Source: Apostichopus japonicus (lineage: Eukaryota > Echinodermata > Holothuroidea > Aspidochirotida > Stichopodidae). Taken from it: DNA of 64,000 nucleotides. Position 1 is the stretch's first letter, and each line of letters opens with the position of its first letter. The notes under the pieces are model-generated. The model did not search any database, was not told the DNA's origin, and saw nothing but the letters and a program-made list of their open reading frames with translations. Below, in pieces: positions 1 to 12,700 of this stretch. Made by a program: the position numbers and the translations under genes. Location of the stretch: NCBI RefSeq assembly GCF_037975245.1, contig NC_092567.1, forward strand, positions 24,916,876-24,980,875. The letters run 5' to 3'.

Positions 1-846
1 TTTTTTTCATCATGTTCATTTGATATGTCTGTCAGCGACAAGATGGCGTCCATACCGTTTGATTTTTTTTTTAAAAGAGGTGCTATAGATAACTTGCTCA
101 TGTAGACCATTGCTTTAAAACAGCTTCGGGGAGAAATGCTTGTGATCTTCCAAATTGTGAATATAAAGAGGACAGAAACATGTTTGTTTATCGCAGGCTA
201 TGAAATGTACCGACATCCGGTGGCGGGAGGGGGGGGGGGATTATGGGGAGACGGGTCCATCCACTCATTGATTTCCACGTGGGCGGGGTGCTGCCGAAAT
301 TTTTACACCTGAGAACATTGATCTGACTCCAACCTTTCCCCTCCTCTTTCCCTCTAATCTCTTAAATGAAAGCTACTCTCTACAACTGTTGGCAGATATG
401 GTTTCCAATCCCGCCATAGTTACCCCATTGCAGCACCCACCTCTGTCTGTAAGACAAGGTCTCCTGTATGACTGTATGCCGTGTACCCATTCGATTCCAA
501 AGTCTTCCTGTTCCCTGATTTGTATAATGCCACTAAAGATAGGTGAAACAACCATCTCGAACTTAAGGAGGATTCACGCAGGCAGTCAATCCCCCACTAC
601 CCCCCCCCACACCCCTCCCCCTAACAACATACGTACACACACTCATCGTAGCATCACCAGTGTCTGCAAGGAAAGTAGGGCAATGTGTCTTTGTGCGTAT
701 ACAGAAGTCGAACCGTGACAAAAAAAAGGGGGGGGGGGGGGAAAGAAGAAAAAGGGCATCTTCAACTACAAGGATTATAAACATTATAATTTAATAGTTA
801 TATGATAATATCTTTACATGAGCATATAATTGGTAACAGATTCTAG
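1..846. other. Non-coding left edge, no gene seen
   Basis: Low-complexity sequence with long G and C runs (near 228-240, 597-617 and 728-741) and no reading frame that looks conserved. The short ORFs here are built around homopolymer runs. If the candidate exon at 847 is real, this is the intron upstream of it, since 841-846 looks like a splice acceptor. Confidence 0.5.
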
Positions 847-933
847 CTTGTCCCAGGAGAATCGAAAAAGAAAATCGTCTTTCGAGATGAAGATCAAATC
901 CGATGGACTGTTGATGGAGAAGAACATCTCGGG
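847..933 (+). CDS. Candidate internal exon of an unidentified gene
   Basis: An 87-nt open segment bounded by an acceptor (ATTCTAG ending at 846) and a donor (GTAAATAC from 934). It is exactly 29 codons in phase 0. The translation, beginning LVPGESKKKIVFRDED and ending TVDGEEHLG, is polar and looks like real protein, with a basic KKK stretch followed by an acidic patch. I do not recognise the family. One alternative phase (phase 2) is also open, so the frame is not proven. The gene would extend to the left of the window. The exon at 2063 could be its last one, but their phases do not join directly, so a further exon would be needed between them. Confidence 0.35.
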
Positions 934-2062
934 GTAAATACCTCTCAGTCATTGCTACTTATTGCCGTCACAACAAGCCATTTTATAAACTTAAAAACTA
1001 CAAAAGTAGTACGCATGCGCAGATATATCGATTCTTTATCCATCCACCCAATTTTTCTCAGGAAAAGTGCCGAAAAACAGCAACAGAAAGACATTTAAGA
1101 TTTTCGAAAATTTGTCAACATGATTTAACTTTGGTGGTTTTGAATGTTAAAGTGCACAATTGGATGTACATGTGGTGCAAAGATTGGATAATTTGATGAA
1201 CTTTAAGACACCTTAGGCCTTAAAAGAGTAGTGTAGGAAACTTGTTCCTGCGAAGTAAAGAGGCTTGTTTACAAGTGACGAAAACTTTGGGCTCTCGTTA
1301 CTAACAAATCAAACTGGTCATGACATGGAAACTTGGCGGTGACATGAATCGTCAACGTTTCAGCTATCTGGGGCGGGTCGTGAAGATTTTAGAAAGGAAG
1401 GGCGTCCCTCGGGTCGCATGTAGGGGGGCCTGAGTGAACTCACGTAGAAAGACAATTGAAATTTTATACGTCAAATGAGGAATATTTCGACTATAAATTT
1501 GGTCTAAACGGAAGACTTTGGTTATATGTAACCCCAGAATACGCGCCTGTAAAGTATCCAGTGGTTGGTATATTTTATAAACTAGTTACAACATCTACAA
1601 AGGCCACATTACCGTCACGGTGCGTCAGTCTATTGCGTGTCTGTATGGAGTACGGTATGTATACTACAGTAAAAGTATACCAAGTTAGTTATGTTTTTTG
1701 GCCCTCACTACGTACGTCTTTGACTTTTGTGAGAGATCTTGCCATAAGATCTCCTCATAGAGAATCAATAACGAGTCAAAATATTCTTCAAATGCCTAAT
1801 CAAATAATCTACTTTCCGTTCCGGTAGTTCTTCAATTCGTTCGGGAAAGCAACACCATCGGGTTTTTCATGGGAAGCCAAAAAATCGTCTCTGTGGGAAA
1901 CAATTTAGTCCCTGGAAGTAACAGGAAATACTATACGGATAGACTACAATCTTAGTCATGACAACATTCTTCCAAATTCTTTTAGTTGCGAAAGGTTACC
2001 AAAAGTTTGATCAAAACTTTCATTTCTTAGAAAGTCTAATAAATCATTTACAATCTTTTCAG
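934..2062. other. Intervening sequence, no gene supported
   Basis: No exon with matching splice signals and coding character was found. A 123-codon open frame at 1456-1827 starts at TTG, has no recognisable motif and no splice context, and was not accepted. The interval may be one or two introns between the candidate exons at 847 and 2063. Confidence 0.4.
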
Positions 2063-2124
2063 ATAGTTTGGGACTCAAAGACGTTATCCAAACTTTAAAG
2101 GATGATCCCATGCAGAAAATTTAA
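2063..2124 (+). CDS. Candidate terminal exon of an unidentified gene
   Basis: A strong pyrimidine-rich acceptor (CAATCTTTTCAG ending at 2062) is followed by 62 nt. Entered in phase 1, these read DSLGLKDVIQTLKDDPMQKI and then a TAA stop at 2122-2124. The short amphipathic tail has a plausible protein composition. The family is unknown and no upstream partner exon with the correct phase was identified. It could be the 3' end of the gene containing the candidate exon at 847. A tandem of transposon-like repeats begins just downstream, at about 2140. Confidence 0.35.
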
Positions 2125-2186
2125 CTTCTGATACATAGGCGTACGAGGCGGGGGGGGGCAGGGGGGGCAGACTGCCCCCCAAATTT

Positions 2187-2244
2187 CCAGAGGACAAGAA
2201 ATTCGGACAAAAGTCCTGAAAAATTCGGGCAGCCTAAGAGGCGG

Positions 2245-2311
<67 letters not shown>

Positions 2312-2375
2312 TTTTTTTCTCCTCTTAGGCTGCCCGAATTTTTCAGGACTTTTGCCCGAATTTCTTGTCCTCTGG
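2187..2375. repeat. Inverted repeat around an (AT)n core
   Basis: The left arm (about 2189-2242, starting CCAGAGGACAAGAAATTCGG) is matched by its reverse complement at about 2321-2375 (ending GAATTTCTTGTCCTCTGG). Between them lies a pure AT-dinucleotide run of about 60 bp (2249-2309). Both arms carry the words CCCGAATTT and CCTAAGAGG. A third related piece (TTGCCCGAAT) occurs at 2402-2432. This is probably a foldback transposon remnant or an inverted duplication of a dispersed repeat, and it could form a cruciform. Confidence 0.75.
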
Positions 2376-5300
2376 ATATATATATATAAATATGCAGTAG
2401 CTTGCCCGAATCTTTTTCAAATTTTTGCCCGACAATTCCATGATTTTCTTTATTTAGCATCATGATGACCGAATATTTCCGAGTAACACCACCGTAAGCG
2501 CAGTTCATCTGGGCTACCATGCTTTTTGAAATCAATTTTTTTTTTTAAACTAGTCAATTGTATACCTGGACCATGGGCGGCGGAACCGGGGGCACAGGGG
2601 GCACGTGCCCCCCACTTTTCCTCAGGTTAAAATTGTGCCTTTTTTCTACATAAAAATTGAGGTGCCTCAAGTTAGCAAGAGGCCAGGGAACCAGAATGAA
2701 CACTCGGGAAGGGCCGTTTCCGGCCATCTGAGGGCTTTGTAAATCCAAAAATATTCTAGTACGCTCCACGCCAACCGATGGTGGCGCTCCGCTCAGATAG
2801 TCGTGCATACAACTTTGCAAATCCTGGCTAAGCCCGTGACTTTTAATGAATTTCTGTGGGTCAAACTCAAAGCTATTTCGAATGGAAAAGATTTGTTTAG
2901 ATATTAACAAAAAAAACTCTAATTCGGAAGATTCCTACATTAGCAACTAGCATGATTTCACCTCATTTTGTCTCAAAAGAAAACTTGTTCATTGTTTCCC
3001 AATTTGTGCATTGGATATTGCAGTGCTAGTATGCATATTTTCCTTTGGGGGGGGGGGGGGCGTTGATGGAGTGATGTGTTTACACAAATAAGATAATACA
3101 ATAAGAGTTATAAGGGGTACTAAATATAAGGCTGCATCAGTCCAATCGAATATCTGCAAAGTGCCCTTTGATGTCGGTGCCCCCCCCCCCCCCCAAGATT
3201 AAAAGTGCTTCCGCCGCCCTTGACCTGGACATCCCCAACATGAGTGTATATAAGAAACGTATTCTTGTTCATGGACGGTGGGGGGGGGGGATGCCTACAA
3301 GCCTAGAAGTACAGGTTTATCATATTCTTTGTTATATTTTATACTTTTTTGTGAGACAAATTGCAGTCTCACCCGACACAGCGACATTATCCCGCCTACG
3401 TGTCGTTGAACAATGTATGTTTTTCTGGAGGTAGCTGAGTACTGTGTTAAAATAATAAATAAGGTAACTAAATAGGAGCTTAAAAAATATACTGTCCCAT
3501 TTTTCCCCTTCAAAGTGATGTTACCATTTTTTCTTCTTCTAATTTACCAAATTTTTGGGGAAGTGTAAATTTCTAAAACGTGAGATTATAAAATAAAGAA
3601 TGTTTAGATGCAACTTGCAAGGCCTCAGAAGTGCCGTTTCCGGCAATCTGAGAGGCATTGTGTGCCAAAAATTTTCGTGTACGCTACGCGCCAACCGATG
3701 GTGGCGCTCCGCTTAGATAGTGTCACGGGAACTTTCGGGCACAAAAAGTTCTGCCCCCCCAAACTGAAATGGTCCCGTACGCCTTTGTTCTGATATATCA
3801 GAAGCGAATCCAGGGGGAGGGCGGGTTGGTGCTATACACACTCCTTCCTTTTCAACCTCACACGAAAAGTTAAAAGGTGTTTAGTAGCACAACCTAGCGT
3901 GTAGTTTTAATTACCTAACTTACAGTCTAAATGTGCCTCAGAATACACCATTCCACGTGAACAATGTTACCTTTTTGTTCTGCGGGAAGACCCCAAGTGC
4001 CTCTATTTGAGAGTCGGTTTCAATGACCTAAGAGCCATCCTCCCTCCACCCCTCCCCTTTATATAATGCATCCATCCCTGTATGTTGTAGACAATAAAAC
4101 AACACTGGATAAGTCTGGATTTTTTTTCTGAAAAATGGCGAATTTAAATATCCATAGCTCATTAGTAACAGTGGCTGGTCTTCTTAGTCTAACACACTGC
4201 ACTGACCATTCGATTAGCTCCTCTGATGAAACACAAAACTGAATAGGACAACCGCGTTATTTTTTTTTAAGGCTACAAATGCTACACAGTGTAGGGGCGG
4301 GGGGGGGGGGGTCTGCGTCTTCGGCCTCTGTACGAGATCGTGTGATACGGTTTTCTCATGTAAATCAAAACTATGACACTCCAAAGCTAAAGCAGAGTTG
4401 TGCCTTCTGTTCAGATAATTCTAAATCAGTCTTTCCAAAACTACTGCATAGGTTTCCAGGGAAAACAAACAAGTTTTTCCGCCCCCCCCCCAAAAAAAAA
4501 AAAGAGAAAAAAGGAGAACAAAAGGCCAAAGAAATAATGTAAAACAATGAATAAGTTTTTTAAGCTTTGATTATTCCAAACCCTGACTAAAGACCACTGA
4601 AAATTCTACATAAAATAGCACAGAGAGTTTTGCTTTACTCCATTCATTAATTTCATTTCAGATAATAAATGCAAATTTGTTATTACACTTTTAACATTTC
4701 CTTAGGTAAACCAAACCCATTAAACGAAAAAGTCAGCAAAGGAAATAGATGGCGCTAAACCAATATGAAGAAGACAAGTTTACATACGTAACTGACGTAA
4801 ATGGATACACATGCCGGCTATATATAAACATAACATGATTATGTGATTAGAATAAATGATAATATTTTTTTTATCATAAAAAACTCCATATGAAGGTTGA
4901 AATATCGAAAGAAAAAGATAGTCCAGATGGAGAAATACTATTGACGATGATCTTTCGAAAGACTAACATATTCGAAGTATTCTGGTGATAATTGTGACCA
5001 ACTCCATGTTCTGCATTTCGAGACATTGATTGGTCAAACTGTCATAGTCTCTACCTTACGTGAGCTTAAAGCAAACATAATGTGTGATGTCATAGCGGCA
5101 AGCTGATACAAAAATGTATCGTTTTCCTTTAGTTTTTACCTTTTTTATATTGACCTTGTATTTGGATAAGGCTTCCAATATTGCTTTATTGAATATGAAG
5201 TTATCAATACCCTGATTTCTGTACTGTCTTCATATGTTAATGCATCCACATTTTTGACAAAGAAAATGTACAGAAGATGTACATATTACAGAAAAAAAAA

Positions 5301-6194
5301 CATGAAAATAAATTTGTCAGTGTGTGTGTATCTATGGCAACACACCTGTTTGCTTCAAGTTCACTACTGTACCAATACATTTAAACTTCAAATGCTGTTA
5401 TCTTGAAAACGTTATTAATAGAAATTATTTGCAAATCTCACCATGATGCTTAGAACATGTTCCCTCTTTCTTCATCTGCCAAATACACAATTTTCTATGC
5501 ATTATCGTTTTGATACAAGTTTTACATCTTGCATATTACTCTGTTAAATTGTCCAACTATCCTTTTACTAAGAAACCTCCATTTATATTTATAACAATAT
5601 AGCAAAATTTAGCATGAAATTGAAAACAAAAATAGGCAAGCTTAGTTTAAACCACACATCAGCTGTAAGCAATATTTTGAAACACATATTCATATATCCT
5701 TCTTTCTTCTCAGCTAAAGTTGGTTAATGGTATTGATAAAACATAAATAATGATGGATAATTAAAATTATAATTAAACAAGCCCTGAAGTCAATTAAGAT
5801 GAGAGATTTTATCGCCAGAAATGAAGAACGTAGAGAAAACAATTACAGAGTCCTCATTGTTAGAAAAAATGAAACATTGGATAAAATTATCAAATTAAAA
5901 TAATTTAAGCTTCATGGCACATTAGTTCCTTGATAAAAACAGTTAAAATTGTTATAAGAACAGCTGAGTAGGTTGGTAACTTGGAAACATAATGTTGTCA
6001 TTATTTCTTTTGTTGTCATGGTTACAGAAAGAGAGCTAAAATTTTGTAACATATTTTACTCTTTGGAGAAAATTCCTTGGGCTTCTTGAGTAATTACAGT
6101 TATAGCAGGTTTGCAGCATCGCGTTTCGACAGCTATTAAATGCTAACGTAACTTAAATTAATTCATTTTCTGGTTGTTTTTTAGAAATACATAT

Positions 6195-6345
6195 ACTATA
6201 TGTAGATACATATATATATATAGATATATATATATATATGGTTGTTTTTTAGAAATACATATACTATATATAGATACATATATATATATATATATCTATA
6301 TATATATATATATCTATATATATATATATATAGTATGATATCAGA
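6195..6345. repeat. TA/TAGA microsatellite, duplicated
   Basis: Alternating TATATA with interspersed TAGATA. The preceding word GGTTGTTTTTTAGAAATACA occurs twice (about 6171 and 6240), so a ~70-bp unit including the flank has been tandemly duplicated. Confidence 0.75.
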
Positions 6346-6415
6346 ATAAACAATACACAATTGCACATATGGTTCTGAGGCATAAATACCCCAGAATATC
6401 TTTACTCTTGTGAGT

Positions 6416-6422
6416 TTTTATT
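6416..6422 (-). terminator. Possible poly(A) signal of the TBC gene
   Basis: TTTATT on the plus strand is AATAAA on the minus strand, about 360 nt after the TAG stop at 6781. It is the nearest canonical signal to that stop on the correct strand. Position and sequence are the only evidence. Confidence 0.3.
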
Positions 6423-6448
6423 CTTCTGCTTTCCAACACATTATATCC

Positions 6449-6735
6449 ACATTATATCAAGATATCATATCCACCTAGCTACACATATATCAACATATCA
6501 TGTCCGCCTAGCTACACATATATCCGCCTAGCTACACATATATCAACATATATCCGCCTAGCTACACATATTTCAACACATCATATCTGCTTAGCTACAC
6601 ATATATCACATATCATATCCACCTAGCTACACATATATCAACATATCATATCCACCTAGCTACACATATATCAACATATCATATCGGCCTAGCTACACAT
6701 ATATCAACATATCATATCCGCCTAGCTCCACATAT
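6449..6735. repeat. ~33-bp minisatellite
   Basis: About eight tandem units with the core CCACCTAGCTACACATATAT, spaced mostly 33 bp with some shorter deletion units. It lies just downstream (in gene orientation) of the stop codon of the minus-strand TBC gene, so it probably falls in or beside its 3' UTR. Confidence 0.8.
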
Positions 6736-6780
6736 ATTTCTATATATGTTTCTGTGTATCCAGCGAGTGCAGATAGCTTC

Positions 6781-9700
6781 CTATGCCTCTTCAAGATCCT
6801 TCGCGAGTGATATCTTCACCTGTTGAAGTTCCTCTGGGCTACAGTTGTGGGGACTGATGACCAGGTGACCTTTGACCTAATGGATTGAACAGAACATTGT
6901 CACCATTATCAATTCTAATGCATTTGAGTTGATTTTGATCAATCATTTCATGCCGTTTGATACTAAAATCCAATTAAAATAAAAACTGAATCATGTTAAT
7001 TAGCTTGACAAATCAACTTCATTTCAAGTAATGAAATAAAAGTCAATTTTATATTCTTGGAGATTTGTAAGTTGTGTTCAAATATGATTAATTCATTATA
7101 TTAAAATATTGTGGGGATTAAAGTTTAAGCATTTTTGAAATTGTATATTGAGTTGAGTTATAACTTTCAAACATTTTTCATGACTATGTCATAAGCACAA
7201 TTAATTAGATCTAACTTCAACCTGGGCCACAGAGCTGTATTCTCAACCCCCACCTTATTGCTCGTCAAGTTAACTAAAACAAGCACATCTAACATGCCAA
7301 TACCGTCAGCAAACAAGAACTTTTCTGGATTTACACATTTTACAGAGCAATTTACAAATCTGAAACAGTAACAAGCAATCCACTTTTGTTTAGGAAGCAT
7401 TTCATTCTGGTAGAGTGAGACTGTTAGTTGATTATCAGTGCATGCAGGTTATTCAGAGCAAAAAAAAAAAATAGAAGGAAAGATAGAAATAATGTTACCT
7501 GCGATTTTCTTAAAGGAGTTGGGGTGTGAAACGTCTTGAAAGAGTGCTGGGCTCTTGCTGACCTTTATAAAATAAGATTTAAAAGCATACAGGGAATTAG
7601 GAAGAAATCAAACTAAAGACCATTCCTATAGGGAAAATTCCAGTTGATAGAACGAGACTGCTAATTAATGCAATTGCTGTAAACGTTGGTGCAACTCTGG
7701 GTCAAAACCATGATGCGTTGCCAAATTTTATGACAAACTTATGAGTTTTGAAAGTTTTATCATATTTTTGGGGAATATATTTTGCAACAGCAGTGTGAGA
7801 TGTATACAATGTCAACTTGTCAACTGTGCTGAAAATGTCTGTTATATATTATATACTTTGCATATATTATGAATATATAAACATATTATACATATATAGG
7901 ACAAGCAGCTTCAAATTTCCCTCAACACCACCCACCCACCCACCCCCTGACTCCATCAACAACACACTCCCCTTTTTTTTCTGATCATGTAAGTTTATAT
8001 GTTACCTCTTTAACATCTTCTGCAGGGATTTTGTGTGACAAGGACTAAGGTCCTTAGTTCTCAATTTGCTGGCTCCGACTGGGGTCCTTCGATTTCGGTG
8101 CGGGGTTCGGAATAAATTTGGGGACTGAGAGGTTTCCTGACGGCTTGAGTCGCTTTGACGAGTCTGTCGACGATCACTGGACACAAAAACAGGGTTATTG
8201 AAGCTACGACAGAGATAAAGAATACTACGATGAAGTTATATAAGTTTGGTGGAAATGAAGCCCAGGATATATAACTTTTGTGGCAGCTATGCCTAGAATA
8301 CAGGGGGGAAACATCCCCCATTTTTAAAAAGACAAAACTTATAAAGTGCTCCTTTACATAACACAGAAATGCCACTTTTTGGAAAAAAGAAATTTATTCG
8401 ATTTCCTTAATTCCATTAAGTAGATTTATAAAGTTCTCTTTTATTATTTAAGAAGTCCTTTCATTGCAAAATATACAAATACAACACAATTACACAGATG
8501 ATCCATTTTGAGGTAACTTCATGGTTTCCCCTACCCCCTCCCCCAAGTCAAAAATCACATTTCAAACTGCCCTCACTGAGGGAGGGCTCGCCAGTGGCCA
8601 AAGTAGGTTACATTCAATCAACCAAATATTGCGTTAAGGACAAGATATCCAGATGGTCCTTTTCTACTAACAGCAGCTTGAAATAGTTTTCTCTTCAAGA
8701 TAAAGTTTTACATTTTTTCTAACATTGGAATATATTTCTTTTAATAATTTATGCGGAGACTCCATTGTCCCGTAACAAATACCTTGTGACTTGTGTCATC
8801 TCACTGGAAGATGGCGCTTTCTCTGACCCTGTGGGTCGTTGAGTAGTTAATCTGCTCCCCTTTCTTCTCTTCCTGTAGACTGGATTCTCAAAAGAATTAT
8901 CTTTATCCATCCTCCTCCTTCCGGGTTGTACGTCTCTCGTGACGATCGTAACCCTCGGGCTGTTTCTCAATGTGACCTTTCTTTCTGAGGGATTCCTCTG
9001 TCCAACTGAGCCAGCGCCTCTTGTGGACCTTGAGGCCCATGAGGACTGGTACCTGACCCTGGAGAGATTTAGAGAGGTCACCTCAGGTAGAGGAGGGGCC
9101 ACAATATTAGAGGCATCCTGAAGGATACGCTGACCCAGGGGGTTGAGCACGTTTCGCACCTTCTGCAAAAATGACTGTGGTTGGTCTTCTTCTGAAACTT
9201 TACGAAAAGAAGGAGAACAATTTAAAGATTGACAGACTTGTACTAATGCCAGAGCCATCCCACATGACTTTACAACAGTTTACTGCTGGTATTTTGCCCA
9301 AGGACCAAACTAAACATTCGTTAGGACTGACCGTGAACTGTCAGGCGCTGCTGCCTGCCAGTTGGGAAATTGCTACATGTTGAGTTTCCCCAAAGGAAGC
9401 CGACCTACTTTCTTTGACTTGTAATTGCCTAAACCTTGGTCAGTGATACTTTCAAGAAGCACATGCTAACTGCAGGAAGATCCACGACTTTCTGTGTGAC
9501 AACTGTCAAATTGAGTGTGGTCAAGTTCAGTCAGAGAGTGTGCAGTTGGTTTCAAAAAATGATGAAAAAAGTTTGGTGGAAAGTTTAAGAAGTAAATGAA
9601 AATATGTAACTTTGAAATAAAAGGACTAGCAGACTCTAGGAATTCTGAAAAGTTGAGTTTTTCAATAAAGTTAACCTTTAGATGTGAAGTCAACTGAGGT

Positions 9701-12700
9701 ATAACATGGTATGTAACCAATCAAATTGGTCAATTTTAAGAATCAAAAGCACCTTAATTGATAAAAATTTCACAAAAAAATGATTTACCTGTTTTCTGTC
9801 GCTTGACTTTCTCGTTTTCTATACTACGTCTGCTTCTCTTGAAACCTTCAAAAAACAAATGCAGATTGTAACTTTCTTCTGAGAAATCAAAGTCAATAAC
9901 CTGACACTGTTTCATCAAATTTATTCTATTCATATCGAAGGTAAACAGGCCCATGGTAGGGGTGCACTCTAATGGTTTTATAAATTTAGCGATGCAATAA
10001 TCAAACCAAGCAAACTCACCAGGTTTTTCTGCCTCTTCTTCCACGATAGCTTGAAGAGACTCAATCTCCCACTTATCAACGGTCATCTTCCACACGACAG
10101 GCATGAACGTTGTTAGCTCCACACTGCGAGCGAATAAGAAAAAAACAATGAAAAAAAATGTAGTATCTTATTAAAGAAGCATAAATTTGCATAGGAAAGG
10201 AATTATGCTTCTAACTGATGGTTATGCAAGACTTTTCAAGCAGCTTTGTGCCTTCTGTTTTTTTATTTTCAGGCAATTTTATCAAATTAATATAGAATAT
10301 TATTCAGAATTACAACTGCTTTTGATCAAAATAAGACAACTTCCTTCCTAGACTGTTTCAAATGAAGACAATTAAGTATTAATTAGTAATTTTCAATCAG
10401 TTCTATTATTGATGCGTTTCAATCTGGGTATTACTAACATGCAAATAGCAAATGATTTCCTTTTATAACATGATGATTTTTCTTCTTTTAAGAAATTAAC
10501 ATTTGCTGAACTACCAGTAAAGCACTCAAGCAAATCAACTGCATTGCTATGAGGTTATAAAATGTAATGATGCCTAATAAAAGTTGATAGAAGTTAATTT
10601 TGGTTAAGCATTTTCCAAATGGTTTATAGAAGCATCAGAAGCTCATTTGAAAGTCTATGATCATGGATGAATATCGGCGCACATCAAACAAGTTTTTTCG
10701 ATGACTGTTCTCGGCATTACAATGCAGGCATGTTGACAACAGAACCAAAACACAACTGAATTTCCCAAAATATCAAATCATCGGAAGCGTCTACTGAATG
10801 ACACTGCACAGCAGCAAATTTAGGTCCAGAGAATCTGGTTCCTGGTGGATTGTGAAATTAGGAAGCTATAGGAATTAGGGTGACCACTCTAAATGATTCG
10901 CGTACCCTGACGTCATATTTTATATGAAATTACATAAATAACCAATTTTCTTACAGTTGTGCGGGAGGATGGAGTAACTTTGGGAGGACCTGACCCATCT
11001 CATCACAGCTGAGGCAGCGAAGTCTGTCTAGATGGAGGATGCCCAGAGCGACCCGGAAAATGGTAGAAATACCTGTCAATTAAAGAAGTCAAAAAGAGAA
11101 TAAAACAAAACACTTTGTGTTGTACAGGACTAGTTAGCAGACTTCATATTTTATCAAATCACTCAGCTGGGACAAACTTTTCTGTACAGTAGTTTTCATG
11201 TCCCGGTTATATACTGACAGTATGAGAAAGGTTAGGAATCTGTTCATACTGTCAGTACGAGTGCTTTAAAGCATGTTACAAGATAACAGTATAGAGTGGT
11301 GTAAGCATTAGAATCAGAGAAAGGTTAGGAACTGTTCATACTGTCAGTACGAGTGCTTTCAAGCATGATGATGGAGGACAGTATGGAGTGGTACAGTATT
11401 AGCAATCGGTAATTGTCTCAACTGGTATATCAATTATTATGGGAATGAAATAACGTTAAGATGACCTCACCATCTAAGAGGAGCAGGTCCCAAATGGCTA
11501 GAACTGTTTCCCAGCAAGGCATGGATGTGAAGAGGCACATGAACCAAGGAGTGACAAACATGAGTGGATTCACATCCAAAGAAATCTGTCAAATTTGATG
11601 GAAGGAAAAGAAATCAAATGCAATGAAAACAATGTTAAACTTTAATTAAAATATCAAAAGGGGCAGCAAACCCCACCTCCTCCAGACAGTGACAACAATA
11701 TGAAAAATGCTTGATATTGTACATAAAGATATATACATATTTATATAATGAATGTGTAGCAAGTAGTATGTAAGTAGTAATAAATATATATACATATATA
11801 TATATATAAATTAAATATATTTATTGCGTAGGCTCAATTGTACCCAACACGCTAACCAAAATAAGATTAAAAAGTTTGTTGATACTTACAAAATGTTTTC
11901 CCAACTTTGGATATCTCTGCAGAAGCAACTTCTGAAAAATAGCAGAGTGGTTCTGAATTCTACGAGAGAGAGAGAGAAAAATAGAAATGGTTTTTAAGAG
12001 AGTTTCGCAGACTCAGGCAGAGCTAGTATATTCAGGATTGTCAGAGAATATTGATTTATAACACAGGAGTATTACATTATACTAATGTGAACAGTTTTCA
12101 CCTTGCTAGTGGCATTGCAACATGGCAAACTAACCACAATGGCAGCTCCTTGGCTGGATTTAAAGGCAAAGCAGTTCAACCATCTTGTTAGCTTTCAGAG
12201 AGATTTCTGTGAATAGCAACTATATATAAACCTTCTCTGTATGGGAGGTACGGTACCACAGTTGAAAGGTCATATCAGGGTGTTGCCATGTGAACACCAT
12301 GAACAATGTAAGCATTTTGTGCTCAATGATGCCATTTTAGACTTACTCAATTCTTCTATCCTGTGTTTGATTCAGTTTCAGTGTATTTCTCATTGTATCC
12401 TCATAGAGGTGTCAGAGACTGGTAGCAGTATAAATTTATACAATATACCAAAACAAAATGATGGCATCGTTATAATTAAGAAGACAAAAGAAAAGGAGAA
12501 AGGGAATAGAAGTCAAATTTTCATTCATGAATTAAATGAAGTTAAATGTGAAGAAAGGCATCATCACAGCTACCACTATCACACATTATTAATTAGGTTA
12601 ATTAATTAATTAATAAATTAATTAGTTAGGTAGATTAATTAGAAAAGGTTTCCTTTATATTAGAGCAAAATCTACTTACATTACCAAGGACCATTCTAGA

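Larger units (their letters stand above)
2125..6420. other. Repeat-rich intergenic region
   Basis: No exon was supported on either strand. The region holds the AT-cored inverted repeat at 2187-2375, two degenerate reverse-oriented pieces of the same repeat family seen at 30.7 and 63.2 kb (about 2690-2840 and 3620-3725, sharing GGTGGCGCTCCGCT), many poly-G or poly-C runs, and a TA-rich microsatellite at about 6200-6345. The stretch 4550-6180 is unremarkable AT-rich DNA. Confidence 0.5.

Noticed and set aside
1456-1827. 123-codon open frame
   Set aside because: Non-ATG start, no family motif, no splice context; likely chance.
8061-8375. 104-codon minus-strand frame with a hydrophobic N-terminus
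   Set aside because: It overlaps the TBC exon 8176-8006 in another frame; the spliced frame is phase-consistent with its neighbours.
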